DNA of 51,407 bases from an uncultured Gemmiger sp. (GCA_944386495.1 CALXBE010000016.1:1-51407), one strand, 5' to 3'. Positions 33,458-41,292 are shown, numbered from the stretch's first letter. Program-made: numbers and translations. Notes: generated by a model from the letters alone, not told the origin.

Positions 33458-33492
33458 CTCGAGCGCAGTTCGCCTTTTGAACTGCGCTCGAG
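33458..33492. repeat. Perfect 14-bp inverted repeat
   Basis: CTCGAGCGCAGTTC (33458-33471) and its exact complement (33479-33492) flank the 7-base loop GCCTTTT. Neither strand has a T-run after it, so it is not a standard terminator. It stands at the left edge of the structured region and may be its first helix or a separate palindromic unit. Confidence 0.75.
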
Positions 33493-33499
33493 TGATCTA

Positions 33500-33675
33500 T
33501 TGAAACCACTGAACCGCCGAGAGAGGGAACCATTGCCGTAGGCATATCCGGAGCCTTTGCTCCGGCATCGGGGTGAGTTCCCGGCGGAAGATTCCGAGTT
33601 TTCCAGTGGATTGGAAAGGCCCTCCCAAAGTGACAGGCCGGACGAAGGGGGCCCGGAAAAATGCCCGCAGGGCAA
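33500..33675 (+). ncRNA. Candidate structured RNA in a gene-free region
   Basis: Nested, mutually compatible helices: CCACTG (33506-33511) with CAGTGG (33604-33609); CCGCC (33514-33518) with GGCGG (33583-33587); GGGAAC (33525-33530) with GTTCCC (33577-33582); inside these TGCC/GGCA (33534-33544) and CCGGAGC/GCTCCGG (33548-33565, loop CTTT). A second domain pairs GGCCCTC (33618-33624) with GGGGGCC (33647-33653), then TGCCC/GGGCA (33662-33674). Five nested or adjacent helices in 170 bases are hard to explain by chance. The strand is uncertain: plus is assumed from the orientation of neighbours. It could belong to a known large clostridial RNA class (for example raiA), which I cannot confirm. 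Confidence 0.5.
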
Positions 33676-33801
33676 AATCAAAAGCAAGGAAAATAGAATA
33701 GAGAAGAATAGAGATAAAAGAAAAATCAAAAACAACAGTCTTGGAAATGGTCTGTGATATAACCTCCTTTCTTGCCGGGGGTGCCGGCTTGCTATGGTTA
33801 T
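33676..33801. other. Purine-rich linker and anti-Shine-Dalgarno-like sequence
   Basis: A ~60-base stretch is almost free of pyrimidines on the plus strand (33680-33740). It is followed by ACCTCCTTTCT (33763-33773), which equals the anti-Shine-Dalgarno end of 16S rRNA. A small hairpin GCCGG/CCGGC (33774-33788) comes next. Read on the minus strand the same bases form AAAGGAGG, a ribosome site, but no ATG, GTG or TTG follows at a usable distance. I see no convincing gene on either strand. Confidence 0.4.
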
Positions 33802-33834
33802 AGGATAACAGCCATTCCTAAAGATGCACTAAAG
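33802..33834 (-). promoter_or_regulatory. Candidate minus-strand promoter with 11-bp TTTAG repeats
   Basis: On the minus strand two TTTAG boxes are offset by exactly 11 bases (plus-strand CTAAA at 33829-33833 and 33818-33822). TTTAGG is followed by 9 bases and then TATCCT (33802-33807), the same layout as the shared promoters at 36558-36589 and 45346-45388 but with a weaker -10. It would drive transcription leftwards into the structured region. Confidence 0.4.
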
Positions 33835-33882
33835 AAAAGTGTGAAGACTTTGTAAAACCCGCTGCCCACAGGGGTTCCTTTC

Positions 33883-33911
33883 TTGACAGCGGGAGGATGG
33901 TTTTTTAAACT
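33883..33911 (+). promoter_or_regulatory. Promoter of the first two-component system
   Basis: Consensus TTGACA (33883-33888), 17 bases, TAAACT (33906-33911). The -35 overlaps an inverted repeat CCCGCTG/CAGCGGG (33859-33865 with 33887-33893). Confidence 0.6.
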
Positions 33912-33942
33912 GAATAAAAGAAAAATAAGGCACGAAGAACCC

Positions 33943-33959
33943 TTTAGGCTGAATTTAGC
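33943..33959 (+). promoter_or_regulatory. TTTAG direct repeat before the response-regulator gene
   Basis: TTTAGG (33943) and TTTAGC (33954) are offset by 11 bases, one helical turn, the spacing used by OmpR-type regulators. It lies 45 bases before the regulator start and could be an autoregulatory site (inference). Confidence 0.35.
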
Positions 33960-34003
33960 TTTGAAGGGGATTCTGTTTTTACTGACAGAAGGGAGGCAGG
34001 AGT

Positions 34004-34678
34004 ATGAAGCTGCTGGTAGCGGAAGACAATCCCAAATTCCTCAAATCCTTGGTTCATATATTGGAAAACGGAAAATTCATGGTGGATGGAGTGGATAATG
34101 GGGAAGATGCTCTCCAATACGCCGCCACCGGAGAATATGACGGCCTGGTACTGGATATTATGATGCCCGGAAAGGACGGCCTGGAGGTGCTCCAGGAATT
34201 GCGCCGGAAGGGAATCAATACCCCCACTCTTTTCCTTACCGCCCGTACCGAGATTTCCCAGCGGGTGGAGGGGCTGGATGCGGGGGCAGATGACTACCTG
34301 CCCAAACCTTTCTCCACCGCAGAACTGCTTGCCCGGATACGGGCCATGCTGAGAAGGAAGGATACCTACCTTCCGGACCTGCTTTCCCTGAAAGGGGTGA
34401 CCCTGAACCGGTCCACCTATCAGCTTACCTGGGAAGGGAAAAGCCAGTCTCTCAGCGGAAAAGAGTTTCAAATCCTTGAAATGATGATGCAGGCGCCGGG
34501 GACCATCCTGCCCACAGAACGGTTTATTACTCACCTGTGGGGATGGGATGCCACGGTGGATACCAGTGTGGTCTGGGTCCATATTTCCAATCTGCGGAAA
34601 AAGATCACAGCACTGGGAGCCCCTCTGGAAATCCGGTTTGTACGGAATGCAGGATATATGCTGGAGGTGGGAGAATGA
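34004..34678 (+). CDS. OmpR-family response regulator
   Basis: A 224-residue two-component regulator. The receiver domain (1-~118) has the acidic pocket E7-D8, phospho-acceptor Asp51 in LVLDIMMPG, Thr in FLTART and Lys in LPKPFS. The C-terminal winged helix (about 128-220) ends in VDTSVVWVHISNLRKKI and RFVRNAGYML, typical of OmpR/PhoB DNA-binding domains that bind tandem direct repeats. The ATG at 34004 follows GGGAGGCAGG. Its stop overlaps the kinase start (ATGA). It is a candidate regulator for the TTAAGG/TTTAG boxes in this island. Confidence 0.93.
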   Translation: MKLLVAEDNPKFLKSLVHILENGKFMVDGVDNGEDALQYAATGEYDGLVLDIMMPGKDGLEVLQELRRKGINTPTLFLTARTEISQRVEGLDAGADDYLPKPFSTAELLARIRAMLRRKDTYLPDLLSLKGVTLNRSTYQLTWEGKSQSLSGKEFQILEMMMQAPGTILPTERFITHLWGWDATVDTSVVWVHISNLRKKITALGAPLEIRFVRNAGYMLEVGE

Positions 34679-35904
34679 TCAAAGCGCTGCGGAAACGGTT
34701 TATCACCATCTGCGGCTTGTCCATCCTGACGGTGTTTACCGGTATATTTATATTGCTCTGGGTGTTCAGCCGGGCGCAGATGAACCGGACCCTGGATATG
34801 CTCACGGACACCATCTCCTCCAATGAAGGGGTTTTCCCGGAGTTTGACCCGGATAACCGGGAACCGTTCCCTTTCCCGGGACTGGACGAAATCACCGAGG
34901 AAACCCGGTTCAGCACCCGCTTTTTTACGGTGTGGCTCAATAAAAGCCACCAGATAAAGCGGGTGAACATGAACTGGGTGGCCGCAGTGCTGGAAGAGGA
35001 TGTGGAGGACTATGTAAAGGAGGCTCTGGCGGACGGGGTAGACCGGGGCTGGGTAGGAAACTACCGGTACAAACAGGTGAACACCCTGGGAGGTTCCACC
35101 CTGGTATTCGTAAACGGGACCACCTATCAGAACACCACCAGCAGGATTTTGCTCACGGCATTTTTTGTTCTTCTGGGAAGCGGGATTTTGATATTGCTGT
35201 TGGTTATCGTTATCTCCAAGCGGGCAGTGGCACCCATCGCCCAAAGCTATGAGAAGCAGAAACAGTTTGTCACAGATGCCAACCACGAACTGAAAACCCC
35301 TCTTACCCTTATCCTGTCCAACCTGGATATACTGGAATCAGAGGTGGGCAAGAATGAATGGCTGGAGGACATCCGCTCCGAGGGGCAGCGGATGGGACTG
35401 CTGATCAACCAGATGGTCACCCTTTCCCGGATGGATGAAACCGAGACCCTTATAAGCCATGCTCCCTTTGACATAAGCGGGGTGGTGGAACAGACTGTGT
35501 CCGCCTTCCAGCCCCTGGCGGAGGAACAGGGTAAACATCTTACCGCAGAGATAACGCCCGACCTTACCCTGGAAGGGGACGAGTCCATGATTCGCCGGCT
35601 GGCGGCCATCCTTCTGGACAACAGCGTGAAATACTGTGACCAGGGAGGAGAGATACGGGTCAGACTATTCCGGCGCAGACACCTGATTTTCACGGTGGAG
35701 AATACCTATGCCGCAGTGAACCAGCTGGAACTGGACCGGCTGTTTGACCGCTTCTACCGGGCTGATAAAGCCCGTACCGCTTCCGGCAGCTTCGGGGTGG
35801 GCTTGTCCATAGCACAGTCCATTGTAAAAGTTCACAAGGGAAATATCTCCGCCTACAAAAAAGAGGGAGAAATCGGGTTCCGGGTAGAATTAAAGGAAAA
35901 ATAA
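34675..35904 (+). CDS. Sensor histidine kinase with non-canonical ATP lid
   Basis: A 409-residue membrane kinase. Membrane helices lie at about 8-30 and 160-182, with a ~130-residue extracellular sensor between. No clear HAMP domain is present; the helix leads straight to the H-box FVTDANHELKTPL, with His204 the phosphorylated residue. The N-box LLDNSVKYCDQGG and the G2-like SGSFGVGLSIAQSIV are present. The usual G1 motif DxGxG is replaced by VENTYAAVNQLELDRLF; similar N-for-D forms occur in other clostridial kinases, so activity is plausible. The partner is the regulator encoded just upstream. Confidence 0.9.
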   Translation: MIKALRKRFITICGLSILTVFTGIFILLWVFSRAQMNRTLDMLTDTISSNEGVFPEFDPDNREPFPFPGLDEITEETRFSTRFFTVWLNKSHQIKRVNMNWVAAVLEEDVEDYVKEALADGVDRGWVGNYRYKQVNTLGGSTLVFVNGTTYQNTTSRILLTAFFVLLGSGILILLLVIVISKRAVAPIAQSYEKQKQFVTDANHELKTPLTLILSNLDILESEVGKNEWLEDIRSEGQRMGLLINQMVTLSRMDETETLISHAPFDISGVVEQTVSAFQPLAEEQGKHLTAEITPDLTLEGDESMIRRLAAILLDNSVKYCDQGGEIRVRLFRRRHLIFTVENTYAAVNQLELDRLFDRFYRADKARTASGSFGVGLSIAQSIVKVHKGNISAYKKEGEIGFRVELKEK

Positions 35905-35944
35905 GAAATATAGCCCCCGAAACTGTGCGAATATCTTGAAAAAA

Positions 35945-35953
35945 TGTTATAAT
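35945..35953 (+). promoter_or_regulatory. Extended -10 promoter of the DUF3592-like gene
   Basis: TGTTATAAT is an extended -10 box (TG one base before consensus TATAAT, 35948-35953). No good -35 is seen, which suits extended -10 promoters. Confidence 0.55.
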
Positions 35954-36013
35954 TAACCCATCAGATAAAAGCGGTGCTGGAATCAGCAAGACCGGTTGAA
36001 GGGGGAAGATACC

Positions 36014-36418
36014 ATGCCCAGTGACGGAGTAATGATTTTGATTACATTTGGGTTGATAATATTTGTTCCACTGGCTGTTGTGATGCTTATACTGCTGATA
36101 GCCAGAAACAGCCGGGAGCGAAAGAAAAAGAACTACAAAGGCTTTGCACAGGGGACAGTGGAAAAGATACGCCCCGGAGGACCTGACCATCCGGATGTGC
36201 TCTATGTTTCCTATTCCGTAAAAGGGGTACAGTATCAGGTCAAGGAAACGCTGAAGTTGAAAAGTGAATTTATAAAGCTGGGCGGTATCCCCATAGGACA
36301 GCGTAAAACCTATAAAATGGGAAAACTGGCGAAAGGAGACATGGTTACCGTGCAGTATGATGAAAAGGAACCCAGCCGCGCCATCATACTGGGCAACGAT
36401 GGCATGGTAACTGGCTGA
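36014..36418 (+). CDS. DUF3592-like membrane protein
   Basis: A 134-residue protein with one strong N-terminal membrane helix (about 6-30, ILITFGLIIFVPLAVVMLILLIA), a basic cytoplasmic stretch, and a small beta domain (GTVEKIRPGGPDHPDVLYVSYSVKGVQYQVKE...GDMVTVQYDEKEPSRAII) resembling DUF3592, whose role is unknown. The ATG at 36014 was chosen because GGGGGAAG lies upstream. It has its own promoter and terminator between the first two-component system and the Gld-like operon; any functional link is inference. Confidence 0.72.
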   Translation: MPSDGVMILITFGLIIFVPLAVVMLILLIARNSRERKKKNYKGFAQGTVEKIRPGGPDHPDVLYVSYSVKGVQYQVKETLKLKSEFIKLGGIPIGQRKTYKMGKLAKGDMVTVQYDEKEPSRAIILGNDGMVTG

Positions 36419-36508
36419 GAGATTCTGCCTAAAGGCCCATTTGCCCCAGAAACTATCTTTTAAAAGGGAAAAAGCTTGAACGATTCCCCAGAATAGGAAT
36501 GCCTGTCA

Positions 36509-36541
36509 GGAAGGTCCGGAAAAACCGGGCCTTCCTTTTTT
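36509..36541 (+). terminator. Terminator of the DUF3592-like gene
   Basis: GGAAGG-CCGG (36509-36519) pairs with CCGG-CCTTCC (36525-36535), then six T. Confidence 0.9.
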
Positions 36542-36557
36542 GCGTTTATCTTGTTTC

Positions 36558-36589
36558 TTTAGGATGAATTAAGGCTGGGCTTCTATACT
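36558..36589 (+). promoter_or_regulatory. Regulated promoter of the Gld-like ABC operon
   Basis: TTTAGG (36558-36563) and TTAAGG (36569-36574) form a direct repeat with 11-base offset. Nine bases after the second box comes TATACT (36584-36589). The block TTAAGGCTGG-N5-TATACT is the same as in the MacB-like operon promoter at 45346. No consensus -35 is present, so the repeat probably binds an OmpR-type activator that replaces it. Confidence 0.6.
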
Positions 36590-36643
36590 GTATCCGAAGC
36601 GGCCAGGCAGCCGGCTGCAATAATCAGTAAAGGAGGCTCCTCC

Positions 36644-37621
36644 ATGATAAAAGTGGAGCACTTGACCAAATACTGCGGCGAGTTTTTGGCGGTGGACGAT
36701 CTGTCCTTTGAAATAGGAGAGGGACAGGTATACGGATTTCTGGGCCCCAACGGAGCGGGAAAAAGCACCACCATGAACATTATGACCGGGTGCCTGTCCG
36801 CTACCTCGGGCAAGGTGGAAATAGGGGGATTCGATATATTCGAAGACCCGGACCAGGCCAAACGGCTGATTGGGTATCTGCCGGAACAGCCGCCCCTCTA
36901 TATGAATGAGACCCCGCTGGAATACCTGCATTTTGTAGGCCAGGCCAAGGGTCTGCGGGGGCAGGCTTTGGAAGACCAGATTCAGAATGTAGTGGATAAG
37001 GTGGGAATCAGACCGGTGACCCACAAACGGATCTCGGCTCTGTCCAAAGGATACAAGCAGCGGGTGGGAATCGCCCAGGCCCTGCTGGGAGACCCCAAGG
37101 TGATCATTCTGGACGAACCCACCGTGGGTCTGGACCCCCTTCAAATCATCGAAATTCGGGATCTTATCAAGGACCTGGGAAAAAATCACACAGTCATTCT
37201 CAGTTCCCACATTCTGTCTGAAGTCCAGGCCATCTGCGAAAAGATCCTGATTATTGCCCATGGCAAGCTGGTGGCCTTTGACCGGGCGGAAAACCTGGAA
37301 AACACCCTTCTCTCAGACAGTGAGATTACCCTTTTGACCGGGGCAAAACCGGAACAGGTCACCAAGATTCTGGCCGGGGTAGAGGGGGTGGGGGATTATA
37401 CCCAAACCCCCGGGGAGGAAGGAATGCTGACAGTCAGCATCAAAACCGGGGACCGGGATTTGTACGGCCTTTCCTCCCGTGTGTTTGCCGCCTTTGCCAA
37501 GAGCGGCGGGACCCTGGCCGAGCTGCGGGTGAAGAAGGCAACTCTGGAAGATATATTTATCCAGCTTACCGAAACTCCAAAGGCTGCGGGAGCAGGAAAG
37601 AAGGAGGCTGAGGAAAAATGA
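36644..37621 (+). CDS. ABC transporter ATPase (GldA/ABC-2 type)
   Basis: A 325-residue ATPase. Walker A is GPNGAGKST, the Q-loop region is YLPEQPPLY, the signature LSKGYKQRVGIAQAL, Walker B VIILDEPTVGLDP, and the switch His lies in ILSSHIL. A ~90-residue C-terminal extension (from about 225) is typical of GldA/CcmA-like ATPases. It is the first gene of a four-gene operon: ATPase, permease, GldG-like, DUF4340. It powers export or envelope remodelling; the cargo is unknown. GGAGGCT precedes the ATG; the stop overlaps the permease start. Confidence 0.92.
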   Translation: MIKVEHLTKYCGEFLAVDDLSFEIGEGQVYGFLGPNGAGKSTTMNIMTGCLSATSGKVEIGGFDIFEDPDQAKRLIGYLPEQPPLYMNETPLEYLHFVGQAKGLRGQALEDQIQNVVDKVGIRPVTHKRISALSKGYKQRVGIAQALLGDPKVIILDEPTVGLDPLQIIEIRDLIKDLGKNHTVILSSHILSEVQAICEKILIIAHGKLVAFDRAENLENTLLSDSEITLLTGAKPEQVTKILAGVEGVGDYTQTPGEEGMLTVSIKTGDRDLYGLSSRVFAAFAKSGGTLAELRVKKATLEDIFIQLTETPKAAGAGKKEAEEK

Positions 37622-38481
37622 TTGCTGTATTGAGCCATGAGCTGCGAAGCTATTTCCATTCTTTTACCGCCTATGTGTTTGGAGCCTTTCTGCTGGCGGT
37701 GGTAGGCTTCGGGGCTATACTTTATAACCTCCAGGCGGCGGTAAGTAATTTTGAGTATGTGCTGGGATTCGGAACCATTATTTTTGTGATCATTGTTCCC
37801 ATCCTGACCATGCGGGTGATTGCGGAAGAAAGGCGACAGAAAACAGACCGGCTCCTTTACTCTCTCCCCATCAGCACCACCCAGATCGTGCTGGGCAAAT
37901 ACCTGGCCCTGTTGGCAGTCTACCTGATTCCTCTGGCCATTATCTCCATTTATCCCCTTATCTTTGCCCAGTTTGGTGAGGTGTACCTGCCCACCTCCTA
38001 TGGTTCTCTGGCGGCTATCTTTATTATGGGGGCCGCCCTGGTGGCGGTGGGGGTGTTCATCTCCTCCCTTACCGATAACCAGGGCCTGGCCGCAGGGGTA
38101 GGGATCGCCGTGATCCTTTTCAACTATTACAGTGTCAGCCTGTCGGAATATGTGTCCTCCACTGCTCTGGGCAGCGCCGTAGCCCTGGCTGTGCTGGTGC
38201 TGGCCCTGGGAATCCTCATCCGGTATCTTACCGGCAGCGAAATGCTGGCCTATGCGGTCTGCCTGGGAATCATGGCAGTCCTCTGCCTGATCAGTTTCCT
38301 GAATCCGGGCTCCCTGGAAGGGATACTTCCGGCCATTATGAAAAAGCTCTCCCTCTTTGACCGGTTCAATACCTTTGTCAACGGAGTGTTTGATTTGACC
38401 GCCATTGTCTACTATGTATCGGTCATTCTGCTTTTTCTCTTTCTCTCGGTTCAGTCTTTGGAAAAGAGGAGGTATAACTGA
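37618..38481 (+). CDS. ABC-2 type permease (GldF-like)
   Basis: A 287-residue permease with six to seven membrane helices. EERRQKTDRLLYSLPISTTQIVLGKYLA is the conserved cytoplasmic ABC-2 segment near residues 68-95. It should pair with the ATPase encoded just upstream (ATGA overlap). GldF is the nearest named relative by gene order; in Bacteroidetes it is linked to gliding, which is not expected here. The stop and the next start share TGATG. Confidence 0.88.
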   Translation: MIAVLSHELRSYFHSFTAYVFGAFLLAVVGFGAILYNLQAAVSNFEYVLGFGTIIFVIIVPILTMRVIAEERRQKTDRLLYSLPISTTQIVLGKYLALLAVYLIPLAIISIYPLIFAQFGEVYLPTSYGSLAAIFIMGAALVAVGVFISSLTDNQGLAAGVGIAVILFNYYSVSLSEYVSSTALGSAVALAVLVLALGILIRYLTGSEMLAYAVCLGIMAVLCLISFLNPGSLEGILPAIMKKLSLFDRFNTFVNGVFDLTAIVYYVSVILLFLFLSVQSLEKRRYN

Positions 38482-39926
38482 TGAAAAAAGAGAATCTCAC
38501 CTCCCTGACCAAGGGCAAGACCACAAAGACCATCGCCTTTCAGGGAGGTGCCTACTCTCTGGTAGCCACGGCTCTGGTGCTGGCCATCCTTATTCTTTGC
38601 AATGTGCTGGCGGAAGCCCTGCCGGCCAGCTTGACCCGGTATGATATCAGTGCCAGCAAGCTCTGCTCCATCACCAGCAACACCAAGGTGGTGGTCAACG
38701 CCCTGGAGGAGGATGTGACCATCTACTGGATCGTTCAGTCCGGGGAGGAGGACCAGGTCATTGAAACCCTCCTGAGCAAATATGATAGCCTCTCTGACCA
38801 CATTACGGTGGTCAAGAAGAACCCGGATGTATATCCCACCTTTGCAGAGCAGTACACCGATGAGACGGTGCAGAACAACAGCCTTGTGGTGGAATGCGGA
38901 GACCGGAGCCGGTTTATCGGGTATGATGACATTTATCTCCAGGAAACCGACCTGTACTCCTACACCTACACCACATCCTTCGATGGTGAGGGCGCCATTA
39001 CCTCGGCCATTGACTATGTGGTGACCGAGGACTTGCCCCGTCTGTATATTCTGGAAGGCCACGGGGAGCAGGAACTGCCCCAGAACTTCCAGGAACAGAT
39101 TGAGAAGGAAAACATTGAAACTGAATCCCTTTCTCTTCTGACGGTGGATGAAATCCCGGAAAATGCCGATGCCCTTCTGATTTACCAGCCTTCTTCCGAC
39201 CTGTCCCAGGAGGAAGTGGAAATGCTGGATGAATATACCCGCTCGGGAGGAAAGCTGCTGGTAATGGCCGGACCTACCCGGGAGAGCAGCCTGGAGAACC
39301 TGTACAGCCTGCTGGAACAGTACGGGGTGGAAACCAGCGAAGGAATCTTGGTGGAAGGGGACCGTACCCGGTACACCGGCTATCCCTATATCCTGCTCCC
39401 CGAAATGCAGGAGCATGACATTACCAGCTCCCTCATTGAGGAAAATTACTATCCCAATATGCCTATCTCCCAGGGAATGTGGCTGGAGGAAGAAAACGAT
39501 GCCGTTACTGTCCTTATGACCACCAGCGAGCAGTCCTTCAATAAGGCGGCAGGATATAACCTGACCACCTACGAAAAGGAGGATGGAGACCTGGAAGGCC
39601 CCTTTGCGGTAGCCCTTGCTGTGGACTGCGGCAACGAAGGCCAGATGGTCTGGTTCTCCTCTGCATCCTTCCTGGAGGATATGTACAACGCTTTGTCCTC
39701 CGGCTCCAACTCCGACCTGGCCATGAACAGCCTGTCCTACCTGCTTGGGGAGAGCGAAGCCATGGCCATCCGGAGCAAGTCTCTCAACTATAACTACCTG
39801 TCTATCACCGACTCCACCGCCTCTTTCCTGAAAGTCCTTATGATTGGGGTATTCCCCCTGGGCTACCTGGGTGTAGGTGTTTGGGTGATTCTCAGAAGAA
39901 GGAGGAACCAGAATGAAGCGTGCTAA
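38481..39926 (+). CDS. GldG-like auxiliary protein of an ABC transporter
   Basis: A 481-residue protein with one N-terminal (about 21-42) and one C-terminal membrane helix (about 452-474), leaving a ~410-residue extracytoplasmic domain. The segment ITSNTKVVVNALEEDVTIYWI, the LYILEGHGEQELPQNF block and the DALLIYQPSSDLSQEEVEMLDEYTRSGGKLLVMAGP block match the GldG/ABC_transp_aux family. It probably works as an extracytoplasmic partner of the ABC-2 complex. Translation is coupled to the genes on both sides. Confidence 0.87.
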   Translation: MKKENLTSLTKGKTTKTIAFQGGAYSLVATALVLAILILCNVLAEALPASLTRYDISASKLCSITSNTKVVVNALEEDVTIYWIVQSGEEDQVIETLLSKYDSLSDHITVVKKNPDVYPTFAEQYTDETVQNNSLVVECGDRSRFIGYDDIYLQETDLYSYTYTTSFDGEGAITSAIDYVVTEDLPRLYILEGHGEQELPQNFQEQIEKENIETESLSLLTVDEIPENADALLIYQPSSDLSQEEVEMLDEYTRSGGKLLVMAGPTRESSLENLYSLLEQYGVETSEGILVEGDRTRYTGYPYILLPEMQEHDITSSLIEENYYPNMPISQGMWLEEENDAVTVLMTTSEQSFNKAAGYNLTTYEKEDGDLEGPFAVALAVDCGNEGQMVWFSSASFLEDMYNALSSGSNSDLAMNSLSYLLGESEAMAIRSKSLNYNYLSITDSTASFLKVLMIGVFPLGYLGVGVWVILRRRRNQNEAC

Positions 39927-41292
39927 AAAGCTGTATGGACTGCTGGGAATCCTGGCTGTGATTTGTATTGCTACCTTCCTGGTGATGGGGTACCAGGAAA
40001 AGCAGGAGAAAATTCAGGAGAGCGGCCAGACAGTGCTGGAGCTTGACCCGGACCAGGTCCAGGCCATTTCCTGGGAATATGAAGGCCAGACCCTTTCTTT
40101 CCGGAAAGAGGAGGACACCTGGAAATACGAGGACGACGATGCCTTCCCGGTAAACCAGGAGGAGATAGCCCGGATGCTGGAACGGTTCCGGGAACTGGGA
40201 GCCGCCTTCATTATTGAAGATGTGACCGATTACGGCCAGTATGGCCTGGATGAGCCCATCTGCACCATCAAGATGGAGACCGGGGACCAGAATTACGAGA
40301 TCACCCTGGGAGATTACAGCACCATGGATTCCCAGAGATATCTTTCCCTGGGGGACGGAAATGTCTATCTGGTGGCAGATGACCCCCTGGAGGACTTTGA
40401 TGCAGTTCTTTCCGAGATGATTCAAAACGATGAAGTCCCGGATTTTGAGGAGGTCAGTGCCATCAGCTTCCAGGGCGAGGATTCCTACCAGGTGACCTAC
40501 CAGGAGTATACCGAGGACAGTCCCTACACCGTCTGTGAGGATGATGTATACTTCAAGGAGGACGGAGAGAATCTTCTGCCCCTGGATACCACCCGGGTGG
40601 AAAGTTATCTCAGCTCCATGACCGCTCTGGACCTGACCCAGTATGAAACCTACACCGCAGGGGAGGAGGACCTGGCCCAGTATGGCCTGGATGCTCCCCA
40701 GCTGACGGTCCAGGTAAGCTATACCCAGGAAGACCAGGAGGAAACCTTCACCCTCAACCTGAGCCGTGACCCGGAGCAGGAACCTCAGGAAGACGAGGAC
40801 CCTGAGTCCATCACTGCCTATGCACAGGTGGAAGGCTCTGCCCTGGTATATAAGATTACCGGGGAAGAGTACCAGACCCTTATGAAGGCAGGGTATGATG
40901 ATCTGCGCCACACCCGGCTCTTTACCGCAGACACGGAAAAGATCACAGGATTTGAAATCACCCTGGACGGGGAGAGCTACACCCTGACCGCCAAGGGAGA
41001 GGGCAACATTTTCCTGACCGGGGAAGAGGAGGAAGAACTGGAAGGAAATGACCTGATAACTGCCCTCACTGCTTTGAATCTGGACAGCTTTACCGACCAG
41101 ACCGCCGACGGACAGGAGGAAATTCGAATCAAGGTCCTTCTGGACAGCGAGGCACATCCCTCCATGGAAATTGTCCTTTATCGGTATGACGGGGAAAACT
41201 GCCTTGCCCAGGTAGACGGGCAGACCATCGGACTGCTGCCCCGGTCCCAGGCTGTTGACCTGATAGAAGCAGTCAACGCCCTGGTTCTGTAA
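39913..41292 (+). CDS. DUF4340 membrane-anchored protein
   Basis: A 459-residue protein with one N-terminal membrane anchor (about 7-26) and an acidic extracytoplasmic body with repeated beta units (ISWEYEGQTLSFRKEEDTWKYEDDDAFPVNQEEIARMLERF...YGLDEPICTIKM). This is the DUF4340 pattern, which commonly follows GldF/GldG genes. The repeats suggest a binding scaffold. The function is unknown. Its start lies 14 bases inside the previous gene. It ends the operon at the terminator near 41316. Confidence 0.87.
   Translation: MKRAKKLYGLLGILAVICIATFLVMGYQEKQEKIQESGQTVLELDPDQVQAISWEYEGQTLSFRKEEDTWKYEDDDAFPVNQEEIARMLERFRELGAAFIIEDVTDYGQYGLDEPICTIKMETGDQNYEITLGDYSTMDSQRYLSLGDGNVYLVADDPLEDFDAVLSEMIQNDEVPDFEEVSAISFQGEDSYQVTYQEYTEDSPYTVCEDDVYFKEDGENLLPLDTTRVESYLSSMTALDLTQYETYTAGEEDLAQYGLDAPQLTVQVSYTQEDQEETFTLNLSRDPEQEPQEDEDPESITAYAQVEGSALVYKITGEEYQTLMKAGYDDLRHTRLFTADTEKITGFEITLDGESYTLTAKGEGNIFLTGEEEEELEGNDLITALTALNLDSFTDQTADGQEEIRIKVLLDSEAHPSMEIVLYRYDGENCLAQVDGQTIGLLPRSQAVDLIEAVNALVL

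Noticed and set aside
32383-33735. Minus-strand frame starting with a hydrophobic stretch
   Set aside because: It begins at a TTG 27 bases from the nearest ribosome site and then runs antisense through the structured region, the acetyltransferase and DUF1294. The hydrophobic part comes from a pyrimidine-rich strand, not a recognisable protein.
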